Source of the DNA: an uncultured Clostridia bacterium
GTDB lineage: Bacteria > Bacillota > Clostridia > TANB77 > CAG-508
Direction: 5' to 3'
NCBI GenBank assembly: GCA_947631335.1
Contig: CANRKZ010000006.1
Location: forward strand, 1 to 42,216
Length of the DNA: 42,216 nucleotides
Under the pieces are notes generated by a model. The model was not told the origin of the DNA. It ran no database searches and saw only the letters and a program-made list of their open reading frames with translations. Position numbers and translations under genes: made by a program. Below are positions 18,317-27,101 of the stretch, one piece after another. The number at the start of each line of letters is the position of its first letter. The first letter of the stretch is position 1.

Positions 18317-18354
18317 GTAAAAGTCTGACCATCGGTACATAACCGTACTTTTAC
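18317..18354 (-). promoter_or_regulatory. Structured mRNA leader, copy A
   Basis: In the minus-strand RNA, GUAAAAGU pairs with ACUUUUAC to enclose a hairpin with CGGU/ACCG arms and the unpaired sequence UGGUCAG. The element begins at the predicted transcription start. Copy B at 19664-19700 has the same plan with compatible changes (A-U to G-U and U-A to U-G) in the outer stem and one nucleotide less in the inner loop, which favours an RNA structure over a DNA operator. Confidence 0.65.
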
Positions 18355-18361
18355 TTTAATA

Positions 18362-18390
18362 ATTATACGATATATTTATGTAAATTGCAA
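18362..18390 (-). promoter_or_regulatory. Promoter A
   Basis: TTGCAA (18390-18385), 17 bp, TATAAT (18367-18362). The 17 bp TTGCAATTTACATAAAT are identical in promoter B. Confidence 0.8.
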
Positions 18391-18461
18391 GAGTTCACTA
18401 CATTTTTCCATATTACATTTCTACTAGTTTTATAATAAATTTCTATTAGCAAAATAATTAT

Positions 18462-19165
18462 CCCCCAGTATAACTGGGGGATTTTCATATAGGCCTATAA
18501 GGCCTTGTTGCTAGCTTGCGCTGAAGCGCCCCCAGTTTGACAGCTTACGCCACTTTCGCTTGCGTTTTTATTACTTACTACCCTTTAAAAGGGTCTTTAT
18601 ATTCTTTTACTGTTATTTGATCTGTCATCATATCCTCTTTTAGTTGATTTTCTACATATCTTTGCACTGCTGTCTTGCTATTTCCTACCGTACTTACATA
18701 AAATCCTCTACACCAAAATGTTCTGTTTCCATATTTATATTTTAGATTTGCGTGCCTTTCAAATATTATCAGTGTACTTTTTCCTTTCAAATATCCTAAA
18801 AATGATGATACACTTATTTTGGGTGGTATGCTTACATACATATGTATATGGTCTGGACATGCTTCTGCTGCTATTACCTCTACTTCTTTTCTCCTACATA
18901 ACTCTCTTAATATCATACCTATTTCTCTTTTTAATGTTCCATATATTTCTTTTCTTCTAAATTTTGGCGCAAATACTATATGATATTTGCATTCCCATGT
19001 TGTGTGTGATAAACTATCTGTGTATGGACTTTTCATACGTCCCACTCCTTTCATGATTTATATTTTAAGCCGTCAAACTTTAAATATTATATCATGTTTG
19101 AGTGGGTATTTTTGTTACTCTGTGCAAAACTATAAGTTTTCTGACGCCCCCAGCATAGCTGGGGG
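18462..19165 (-). mobile_element. IS200/IS605-family element carrying only tnpA
   Basis: The element is framed by two matching GC-rich hairpins, CCCCCAGT-ATA-ACTGGGGG (18462-18480) and CCCCCAGC-ATA-GCTGGGGG (19147-19165), the subterminal structures recognised by the HUH transposase. The left inner part (18490-18570) is visibly more GC-rich than its surroundings and contains further small hairpins. There is no tnpB. Exact cleavage sites are not determined and may lie some bases outside the hairpins. It sits between two small genes that share the same leader. Confidence 0.8.
18578..19036 (-). CDS. tnpA: IS200/IS605 transposase TnpA (HUH, Y1)
   Basis: 152 residues, complete. The start is the ATG after AAGGAG-N8. 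The Y1 transposase pattern is intact: T-T-W-E-C-K-Y-H-I-V-F-A-P-K-F-R-R near the N-terminus, the metal-binding HUH motif in C-P-D-H-I-H-M (about residues 62-68), G-Y-L-K-G-K-S, and the C-terminal helix with the catalytic tyrosine in V-Q-R-Y-V-E-N-Q. It cuts and joins single-stranded DNA at the hairpin-marked ends. With the catalytic residues present and the terminal hairpins intact, the element is probably functional. Confidence 0.93.
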   Translation of the reverse strand: MKSPYTDSLSHTTWECKYHIVFAPKFRRKEIYGTLKREIGMILRELCRRKEVEVIAAEACPDHIHMYVSIPPKISVSSFLGYLKGKSTLIIFERHANLKYKYGNRTFWCRGFYVSTVGNSKTAVQRYVENQLKEDMMTDQITVKEYKDPFKG

Positions 19166-19180
19166 ATTACTTTGAAGTTA

Positions 19181-19219
19181 TAAAAATCTACCTTCAAGAG
19201 CAACATCTTGAAGGTAGAT
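19181..19219 (-). terminator. Terminator after the small gene at 19225
   Basis: Perfect 14-bp stem (ATCTACCTTCAAGA with complement, loop of 6) followed by a five-U run on the minus strand. Confidence 0.85.
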
Positions 19220-19224
19220 AAGCA

Positions 19225-19620
19225 TTAGATTTTAATCTTTAACATTCTTAAGATATTTTTATCTTTTTCAGAAGACTTATTTGTAATATCCTCGTATTCA
19301 AACTTTTCTTTGTTCAAATAGATTTCAATCTTATTCATGATTGTGTTTGATTCATCAAGGTCTAAGTCTCCTTTATCATATATCCTCAGCTTGAAATCTC
19401 CACCTTTTTCCCTATAAGTAACATGTATTCTATAAGAAATTTTATTAAAAAAATATTTTTTATGACAGATATAAATTTCGTCAACACTATCTACCAAAAT
19501 TTTATATTTTTCCATATTACTTACAATTTTTTGAAAAAGTTGATCTGCTGATCCCTCCATAGACTGCAAATACCTTAATTTATCTAATGCATTTCTGAAA
19601 TCGAATGACAATTTAGCCAT
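19225..19620 (-). CDS. Unknown small protein under leader B
   Basis: 131 residues, not recognised. N-terminal half helical (F-R-N-A-L-D-K-L-R-Y-L-Q, then D-Q-L-F-Q-K-I-V-S-N-M-E-K-Y). The centre has alternating beta-like segments (E-I-Y-I-C-H-K-K-Y-F-F-N-K-I-S-Y-R-I-H-V-T-Y, then D-F-K-L-R-I-Y), and the C-terminus is lysine-rich. It is soluble, with no signal or membrane segment. It is transcribed alone from promoter B through a 37-nt structured leader, ends at a strong terminator, and contains no CGG codon. It is not similar to the leader A product, so the shared promoter and leader suggest co-regulation of different proteins rather than a duplicated gene. Confidence 0.65.
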   Translation of the reverse strand: MAKLSFDFRNALDKLRYLQSMEGSADQLFQKIVSNMEKYKILVDSVDEIYICHKKYFFNKISYRIHVTYREKGGDFKLRIYDKGDLDLDESNTIMNKIEIYLNKEKFEYEDITNKSSEKDKNILRMLKIKI

Positions 19621-19663
19621 TACAATTCCTTCTTTCTCTTAAATTTCTTCGAGAAAATACTGT

Positions 19664-19700
19664 GTAAAAGCCTGACCAACGGTATATACCGTACCTTTAC
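19664..19700 (-). promoter_or_regulatory. Structured mRNA leader, copy B
   Basis: Outer stem GUAAAGGU/GCUUUUAC around a perfect ACGGUAU/AUACCGU hairpin and the conserved UGGUCAG. See copy A at 18317-18354. Confidence 0.65.
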
Positions 19701-19707
19701 TAGAACA

Positions 19708-19736
19708 ATTCTATCATGAATTTATGTAAATTGCAA
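19708..19736 (-). promoter_or_regulatory. Promoter B
   Basis: TTGCAA (19736-19731), 17 bp, TAGAAT (19713-19708), starting 18 bp after the topB stop codon. Confidence 0.75.
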
Positions 19737-19753
19737 TCTTTTATTAAAATTTT

Positions 19754-21740
19754 TTACATTTTTACTACTAACTTATCAAATTTTATATTAATATATTTTT
19801 CAAGTTTTTCCATAAACACTTCTGGTTTAATTTCTTTCCTTGCTACCATGTCTAAGCCCTTTTCCCAACTTGCTGTTAATTTTGGATTTAGCATATCTGG
19901 CATAGAGCGATAAACAATATCATAAATAATTTCTCCTTTTTGAGTTGGTGTAATGATTTGAGTCTTCGAATTTACTTCTATATATTTTATTTTCTCAAGT
20001 TTTTTCATGATTTCAGCCCTTGTTGCACTTGTTCCAATTCCTGCGCCTTTAATTTGTTCCCTTAATTCTTCTTCTTCAATTAGTTTTCCTGCATTTTCCA
20101 TTGCTAGTATAATAGAACCCGAATTATATCTTGTTGGTGGCGATGTTTCTGCTTGTTTTAGTTCAAAATTTTTTATTTCGATTTCTTGCCCTTTTTTTAA
20201 TTGTTTTAATATTTCTAAATCCGTTTGTTTTTCCTCTCTTTTAGTTTCATTTTCCACATTCTTTTCATTTTTTGTAGATTCTTTGGTTCTTGCATTTAGT
20301 TTCAATATTTCTAAAAACCCTTGTTTCATACATACTTTTCCACTGCACTGAAAGGTTTCTACTGTTTTATCCTCTTTGTTTTTTACTTCAACAATTACTT
20401 GAATTTTATTATATTCTGCTGGCGGATAAAAAATTGCTAAAAACCTTGTTACGATTACTTTATAAACTTTCTTTTGCAATTCTGGTAAACTATTATAATT
20501 TTCATACCCTTGTCCTGTCGGAATAATTGCATAATGGTCTGTAATTTTACTATCATTTACATATTTTGTCTTTTCAAGGTTAGTAGAATACTTCTCTTTT
20601 ACCATTTTTTTAATATAACCTTGCACCTCTTCATCTTTAAATCCTCTTGCTATTCCATTTAAGTTTTTTGTAATTTCTTTTGCTACAGCTGTTGAAAGTA
20701 CTCTACTATCAGTTCTTGGATAAGTTACTAATTTTTTTTCATATAAATTTTGTATAATTTCCAATGTTTCATCTGGCTTTATTTTAAATTTTTTTGTACA
20801 TTGATTCTGTATTTCTGCTAAATTAAATAGTAATGGCGCATTTTCTTTTTGTTTAGATTTTTTTAAACCAGTTATAACAGCCTTTTTATCTCTCATGCTA
20901 TTAATAAATTGTTTGGCGTCTTCCTCTTTTTTTAACCCTGATTCATTATATAATTTTGGAGATTCAAACATTTTTGATTTTTCATTTACTTTCCATTCTG
21001 CTTTAAAAAAAGAGGTTTCATCTCCAAATTCACCGAACTATTTTATAATACTTTGTTTTTACAAAATTTCTAATTTCTTGTTCTCTAGAAACAATCATTC
21101 CTAATACGCAAGTCATGACTCTTCCAACTGATATCGAAGCTTTTTCTTCCTTAATTTCATTTGCTAAATTTCTTCCATAAATAATTGATAATAATCTTGA
21201 AAAATTAATTCCAATTAAATAATCTTCTTTTGCTCTTAAATAAGCACTATCTGATAAACTATCATATTCAGATAGGTCTTTTGCTTCCTTGATTCCTCTT
21301 AATATTTCTTCTTCTGTTTGAGAATCAATCCATACTCTTTTCATTTTTGCATTTGGATTTGGTTTTGCCATCATAAATACTAATCTTTGTATGTATTCTC
21401 CTTCTCTTCCGGAATCCCCCGCATTATAGATTTCTTCAATGTCTTCTCGTTGCATCAATTTTTTTACAATATTAAATTGGTTAGCGACTTGTGGAATAAT
21501 TTCATACTTCCATTCTTTTGGAATAAAAGGTAAAGTATCTAACCTCCAAAATTTTAATTTTTTATCATATTTTTCTGGGTAACTCATAGTGACTAGATGT
21601 CCTACGCACCATGTAATAATCCATTTTTCTGATTCTAGATATCCATTTTTTCGACTAGTTGATATTTTTAATGCTTTTGCAAATTCCATTGCTACTGATG
21701 GTTTTTCTGTTATTAATAAGTTTTTGCCCAATTTTATCAT
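19754..21740 (-). CDS. topB: DNA topoisomerase III, with a +1 shift at CGG
   Basis: About 661 residues after joining at 21035. The N-terminal Toprim domain starts L-L-I-T-E-K-P-S-V-A and carries G-D-S-G-R-E-G-E (about 108). The type IA core carries the catalytic tyrosine in V-T-Y-P-R-T-D-S-R (in the part after the shift). There are no C-terminal zinc ribbons. It relaxes negative supercoils and decatenates DNA by cutting one strand. The upstream frame ends in I-V-CGG-TGA at 21035-21030, a stop immediately after the CGG. Skipping C gives I-V-G-E-F-G-D-E and an open frame to 19754. Frame 0 would leave only 236 residues without the active tyrosine. The gene starts 3 nt after the HD gene before it. 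Confidence 0.92.
21033..21035 (-). other. CGG +1 frameshift site in topB, stop codon follows at once
   Basis: Frame-0 context ATA GTT CGG TGA. After skipping C: GTT GGT GAA TTT. This is the only one of the nine sites with GGT rather than GGA. Confidence 0.87.
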
Positions 21741-21743
21741 CCT

Positions 21744-22499
21744 TTATTTCGTTTTTTCTTTCATATACTCTTCTGCAAATTGCTTTATTTTTTTCATTTT
21801 TCTTTTAGTTTCTATTCTTTGATACTCAAAACGTTCTATCATTTTACTTACATTATCATTTTCTTTTAATATTTCAAAACTACCTTTAAAATTTATATCG
21901 AAAATGAATGATGAAAACCTTAAAATTTCATCTGTTTTACTGGTTTTATTTCTTTTATCTGCAACTCTTTTATGGTAGAAATCTTCCAGCATTTTCTCAG
22001 ACAGTCTTCCCTTTTCAATTTCTTCTATCTCTTGCTCTGTTTGCCAATAGATGTAAATTGCCTCGTAAATAATATCTATTTTATCAGCATCTCTTATTAT
22101 CTTACAAAATAATTTATCTTCTTCTGATAATTCCTCACTTAATTTGTATTTATTGTGTTGATTAATTGCAGTAAAAATAATACCATCACATTGATTTTCT
22201 TTTATGTACTTTCTAATATAATGATTGTTTTTTAAAATTTCCACCCCTGCTTCTCCATGGTCAAAATGACTTTTATCTAACATATTATATTCTTTAAATC
22301 TTCCGATGTCATGTAAAAGGCCTATTAATTCTGCTAATTGTATTTGTTGATCCGTTAACATCAGTCCTGTTGCTATATTTTTACTGATTTCTGACACTCG
22401 ATACATGTGCTCTACTTTTTTTTGAATTCTTGTGTTTTCTACTTTTAATTTATTGATAAAACTCGTAATTTCTTTTTTTGCTTTTTCTATATCAATCAT
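21744..22499 (-). CDS. HD-domain phosphohydrolase, copy 1
   Basis: 251 residues. The HD metal site is clear: H47 region (K-V-E-H-M-Y-R-V), then L-I-G-L-L-H-D-I-G-R-F (about 85-95), S-H-F-D-H-G-E-A-G-V, N-Q-H-N and R-D-A-D-K-I-D. This is the H...HD...D order of metal-dependent phosphohydrolases, with extra histidines. A nucleotide or cyclic-nucleotide substrate is possible but not shown. It overlaps the preceding HD gene by 8 bp and precedes topB by 3 nt, so all three are one operon. Confidence 0.88.
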   Translation of the reverse strand: MIDIEKAKKEITSFINKLKVENTRIQKKVEHMYRVSEISKNIATGLMLTDQQIQLAELIGLLHDIGRFKEYNMLDKSHFDHGEAGVEILKNNHYIRKYIKENQCDGIIFTAINQHNKYKLSEELSEEDKLFCKIIRDADKIDIIYEAIYIYWQTEQEIEEIEKGRLSEKMLEDFYHKRVADKRNKTSKTDEILRFSSFIFDINFKGSFEILKENDNVSKMIERFEYQRIETKRKMKKIKQFAEEYMKEKTK

Positions 22500-23271
22500 A
22501 ATTTTCTTCCAACTTATCCTTTATAAATTTTTGTGCTGTTTCATATATTAAATTATATTTTCTCATAGTTTCTTCATCTAAAAATATATGTCTTTTATAA
22601 ATCTTTTTTAAATATTGATTCTCATAAATATATTTTAATCCATAATTAAAATAAAAATCGAAAATATATGCAAAATTTACAACAATTTTATCTGCACAAC
22701 TTTGTATTTTTCCATAATCAATTAATTTTTCTTCCATAAATTCTTGATATACTTCATTTGTTATCTTTTCATTCGATAAATCTTCTTTATTATAAAAAGT
22801 CTTATTTTCTTCAAAAGTTGATATATATAATATATCTGTTTTATCCGCATCTCTTATTATCTTAGCATGCAGTAATTCTTTTTGTGTTAATCCTTTTTGA
22901 ATTTTCTTTCGGTTATGATTTAATATTGCTTTCTTTATAATCTCATCATATTTTTGAGTATAAATAAAATTTCTTATTTTTCCTTCTTTAAATAAAATTT
23001 TAACTCCAAATTCTCCATGATTTATACTCTCTTTATCAGCAAAGGTTTTATACTGGTTTATTTGTTCAAATCTTCCTATATCGTGGAGTAATCCTATCAA
23101 CTCTGCTAATTCTATATCTTCTTTTTTTAGTCCTATACTTTTAGCAATATTTCTTGCTATCTGCGATACTCTTTCTATATGTGCTATCTTTAAAGCTATT
23201 TTTTTATCTTCTGGATTATAATTTTTAATATAATTTTTAAATGCTTCTTTTGCTTTTATGATATCAATCAT
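22492..23271 (-). CDS. HD-domain phosphohydrolase, copy 2
   Basis: 259 residues from the ATG after AAGGAG-N6. The sequence is a diverged paralogue of the following gene with the same landmarks: K-I-A-H-I-E-R-V, L-I-G-L-L-H-D-I-G-R-F, S-I-N-H-G-E-F-G-V, N-H-N-R and R-D-A-D-K-T-D. Both copies keep the metal-binding residues, so neither looks degenerate. First gene of the HD-HD-topB operon, divergent from leuS with about 130 bp between the starts. Confidence 0.88.
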   Translation of the reverse strand: MIDIIKAKEAFKNYIKNYNPEDKKIALKIAHIERVSQIARNIAKSIGLKKEDIELAELIGLLHDIGRFEQINQYKTFADKESINHGEFGVKILFKEGKIRNFIYTQKYDEIIKKAILNHNRKKIQKGLTQKELLHAKIIRDADKTDILYISTFEENKTFYNKEDLSNEKITNEVYQEFMEEKLIDYGKIQSCADKIVVNFAYIFDFYFNYGLKYIYENQYLKKIYKRHIFLDEETMRKYNLIYETAQKFIKDKLEENYD

Positions 23272-23334
23272 TTTTTGCTCCTTATTTTTACGAATTGTAT
23301 CATTTTTCAGTTTTTTATGCAAGAGATTTCCCTC

Positions 23335-23363
23335 TTGAATTTTTCGCTTATTTGTTATATAAT
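23335..23363 (+). promoter_or_regulatory. leuS promoter
   Basis: TTGAAT (23335-23340), 17 bp, TATAAT (23358-23363). A small inverted repeat CAAGAG/CTCTTG (23320-23337) overlaps the -35. The leader of about 30 nt is too short for a T-box. Confidence 0.65.
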
Positions 23364-23401
23364 GCGATCAATTACAAAGTAATTTCGAAAGGGGCTCAAT
23401 T

Positions 23402-25793
23402 ATGGATTATAATTTTAATGAAATAGAAAAAAAATGGCAAAATTACTGGGAGCAAAATAAAACTTTTTATACCGATGTTTGGGATTTCTCAAAACCTAAA
23501 TTCTATGCCTTAGATATGTTTCCTTATCCCTCTGGACAAGGACTTCATGTAGGACATCCTGAAGGCTATACAGCAACTGATATTATGTCTAGAATGAAAC
23601 GAATGCAAGGTTATAATGTTTTACATCCAATGGGTTGGGATGCTTTTGGACTTCCTGCTGAACAATATGCAATTAAAACTGGAAATCATCCTGCTGTCTT
23701 TACCAAACAAAATATAGAAACTTTTAAAAAACAATTAAAAATGCTTGGCTTATCTTTCGATTGGGATAAAGAAATTTCTACCTGTGATCCTAGCTACTAT
23801 AAATGGACACAATGGATTTTTAAACAATTATATCAAGATGGTTTAGCAAAGTTAGTAGAAATGCCTGTTAATTGGTGTGAAGAACTTCGGATGTGTTTTG
23901 TCTAATGATGAAGTTATCAATGGAAAAAGTGAAAGAGGTGGCTTCCCCGTTATTCGTAAAAATATGAAGCAATGGGTATTAGATATTCCTAAATATGCTG
24001 ATATTTTATTAGATGGCTTAGAAGATATTGATTGGCCTGAATCTACGAAAGAAATTCAAAGGAATTGGATTGGGCGTAGTGAAGGTGCTGAAGTAAAATT
24101 TAAAATTGCTAATTCTTCTAATCTAGAATTTACTGTATTTACAACAAGACCAGATACATTATTTGGGGCAACTTATTGTGTTTTGGCTCCTGAACTTGAT
24201 TTGATAAATAAGATAACAACTTCTGAACAAAAACAAGCTGTAGAAAACTACAAAAAATTAACAGCATCAAAATCAGATTTAGAAAGAACCGAATTAAATA
24301 AAGACAAAACAGGTGTATTTACTGGAAGTTATGCCATTAATCCTGTAAATAATAAACAAATTCCAATCTGGATTTCGGATTACGTTTTATCTACCTATGG
24401 AACGGGATGCATTATGGCTGTTCCTGCTCATGATCAGAGAGATTATGAATTTGCTTCTAAATTTGGAATCGAAATTATTCCTGTATTAGAAGGTGGAGAT
24501 ATCTCAAAAGAAGCTTTTGTTGGGGATGGTTTACATATTAACTCCAATTTCTTAAATGGTCTAAATAAGGAAGATGGTATTCAAAAAATGATTTCATGGC
24601 TAGAGGAAAATAAAATAGGAACTAAAAAGGTTAATTATAAATTACGTGAATGGATTTTTGCAAGACAACGTTATTGGGGTGAACCAATTCCAATTGTCTA
24701 CCTAGATGACGAAATGAAAGCTTTACAGGATTCGGAATTACCATTAGTTTTACCTGAACTAGAAGATTATGCTCCTTCTAAATCTGGTGCTTCTCCTTTA
24801 GATAAAGCAACAAATTGGATTTATACTACTTTTGAAGGTAAGACGGCAAAGAGGGAAACTAGCACTATGCCAGGAAGTGCTGGTTCTAGCTGGTACTTCT
24901 TACGCTATATTGACCCAAAAAATGATAATGAATTTGCTAATAAAAAATTACTTGAATATTGGATGCCAGTAGACCTATATGTGGGTGGTCCTGAACATGC
25001 CGTAGGGCACTTATTGTATTCAAGATTTTGGAACAATTATTTATATAATAAAGGTTATGTTCCTGTAAAAGAACCTTTTTCTAAATTGAGACATCAAGGT
25101 ATGATCCTAGGAACAAATGGTGAAAAAATGAGTAAATCAAAGGGAAATGTTATTAATCCTGATGACATGGTCAAACAATATGGTGCAGATAGTTTAAGAG
25201 TTTATGAGATGTTTATGGGACCAATTGACAGTGCTAAGCCTTGGGATCCAAATGGAATTGATGGTTCTAAAAAGTTCCTAGATAGAGTTTGGAGATTATA
25301 TACCGAATCCAATAAAATAAGTGATAAACCAAATAAAAACTTAGAAAGACTTTATCATTATACTGTTAAAAAAGTTACAAATGACTATGAAACTATGAAT
25401 TTTAACACTGCAATTTCCCAAATGATGATTTTTGTTAACAAAACTTATAAAGAAACTGTGTTTCCAAAAGAATATGCTGAGGGATTCTTAAAATTATTAA
25501 ACCCTGTTGCACCTCATATTACAGAAGAATTATGGAATGTTCTAGGGCATAATAATACCATTTCTTATGAAAAATGGCCTGAATATGATGAAGAAAAAAT
25601 AATAGAAAATACCATTACTTTACCAATTCAATTTAATGGCAAATTAAAAGCTACTATTGAAATCAATTTAGGTGAAGAAGAAGATTCCATCAAAGAAAAA
25701 GTACATAACGCAATTGATTCTAAATTGGATGGGAAAACAATTGTGAAAGAAATATATGTAAAAAACAAGATTTATAACATTGTTGTAAAATAA
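23402..25793 (+). CDS. leuS: Leucyl-tRNA synthetase, with a +1 shift at CGG
   Basis: About 796 residues after joining at 23888; normal for bacterial LeuRS. The signature HIGH appears as [14 protein letters not shown] (about 47-60). The editing domain has T-T-R-P-D-T-L-F-G and [15 protein letters not shown]. The second class I motif is K-M-S-K-S, followed by the anticodon-binding domain. Frame 0 reads N-W-C-E-E-L, then CGG (codon 163), and stops five codons later. Skipping C gives [12 protein letters not shown], the expected zinc/editing-junction region. Since a cell needs LeuRS and the other 634 residues are undamaged, the gene is probably functional and the frame is corrected during translation. 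GAAAGGGG precedes the ATG. Confidence 0.95.
23888..23890 (+). other. CGG +1 frameshift site in leuS
   Basis: Frame-0 context GAA CTT CGG ATG. Skipping C gives CTT GGA TGT GTT TTG, at the glycine usual in L-G-x-V-L-x-N-[DE]-E-V. Confidence 0.9.
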
Positions 25794-25799
25794 TATTTT

Positions 25800-25850
25800 G
25801 CCTATTAGAATTTATCTTAATTTAGAGTCTAATAGGCTTTTATAATTTTT
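25800..25850 (+). terminator. leuS terminator
   Basis: GCCTATTAGA (25800-25809) pairs with TCTAATAGGC (25828-25837), followed by a T-rich tract. Confidence 0.85.
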
Positions 25851-25964
25851 AATTTTAAAATGTATTTCTGTCATTAAATTGTAATTGAGATTTAACATGA
25901 TTGAAATATAATTATTTGTTATTTATAGTATAATAAATTTAAATTATACTAAGGAGAATTATAA

Positions 25965-27069
25965 ATGAGTATAGAATCAGATTTAAAAAAAGATGGCATT
26001 ACAGTTATAGAAAAGTTAGATACCTTAAAAATTAATTCTATTGCAAGAAATATTTCTATTAAGCTTTGTGACACTTTCCCAGAATATAATCTAAATCAAA
26101 ATGAAATATTTATTAAGCTATCTAGATTAGATATGTATAGAGCAAAAATGCCAGATGGAATGGCAGAAGCAAATTACTTTTATAAAAATTCATCTATTTA
26201 TTTTAATGATCATATCCAAGATAAAGATTTAGAAGAATTTGCAATACACGAATGCATTCACTATCTTCAAGAAATAAAAGATAAAAGAAATTATTTAATT
26301 CGAATGGGACTTTGTGATTATACTGAATTTAAGATATATGGTTTAGGGCTAAATGAAGCAGCTGTTCAATTAATGGCTTCTAAAATGAATGGAATGCCAA
26401 AAGAATATGTAAAATATTTTGGTATTAGTTTTGAAACCATCAGTCCTTCTTATTATCCATTGGAATGTTGCTTAGTAAATCAAATGGCTTATATTGTAGG
26501 AGAAACTATTTTGTTTGAAAGTACATTAAATAGTAATGATAATTTCAAAATAAAGTTTTCTGAGTTGACATCACCTAAAATATTTATGGCAGTTCAAAAT
26601 GCAATTGATGACATTCTTAATAAAGAAGAAAATATTATTAAACTAAATAATCGTATTGCTCGGAGCTGACGATAGAAATAAAAGAGTAGATGGCATGTTA
26701 CAAAAAATTGATGAATTAAAAAATGAAATCACTTTAACTTTTATGAGAACTCAAAATTTAATTATATCAAGTTATTTTGATAAAGCTTTTCTATCTATCA
26801 CTACTTTAGAAGAAATAGAAAATTATAGAAAAAAACTTTATTCTTTCAAAGATTATTTAGGTTGTACAGAAGGTTATACATTTTTTAATACTTACTATGT
26901 AAATAAAATGGAAGAGTTAGAAAGAAAATATAATACTTTAGAAAATGGAGAAGTTGAAACAGCTATTAAAGTAATTAGTAAAAAAGAAAATATAATTTTT
27001 ACCATTTTAAGAACAATAAAAAAATTAATACTTGGAAACGGTAAAGAAAAACAGATACTAAAAGATTAA
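25965..27069 (+). CDS. Unknown HEXXH-motif protein, with a +1 shift at CGG
   Basis: About 367 residues if the two frames are joined at 26661. The N-terminal 232 residues carry H-E-C-I-H (95-99), a zinc-metallopeptidase-type motif within E-E-F-A-I-H-E-C-I-H-Y-L-Q-E. A glutamate 32 residues later (N-E-A-A-V-Q, E131) could be a third ligand as in gluzincins. No known family was recognised, and proteolysis is not proven. Frame 0 ends R-I-A-CGG-AGC-TGA. One nucleotide later the frame continues G-A-D-D-R-N-K-R-V-D-G for another 134 residues, a charged, helical domain ending in a hydrophobic and then basic tail. The continuation has no start signal of its own. The precise match to the other CGG breaks argues for one protein. 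There is no signal peptide. AAGGAG precedes the ATG. Confidence 0.7.
26661..26663 (+). other. CGG +1 frameshift site in the HEXXH gene
   Basis: Frame-0 context ATT GCT CGG AGC TGA. Skipping C gives GCT GGA GCT GAC GAT. GCT is the only codon before any of the nine sites without T in the second position. Confidence 0.75.
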
Positions 27070-27101
27070 AAGAAACCTTTAAAATGTTTCTTTTAATCTT
27101 T
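27061..27101. terminator. Bidirectional terminator between convergent genes
   Basis: Perfect 16-bp arms (27061-27076 and 27086-27101). It overlaps the 3' ends of both the HEXXH gene and the oxidoreductase gene. Confidence 0.85.

Noticed and set aside
18284..18335. Upstream reading frame beginning ATG-TAC-CGA in leader A, ending over the start codon
   Set aside because: The ATG lies inside the conserved hairpin, has no ribosome binding site, and copy B lacks it.
23364..23401. T-box before leuS
   Set aside because: The promoter lies so close that the leader is only about 30 nt, far too short for a T-box.
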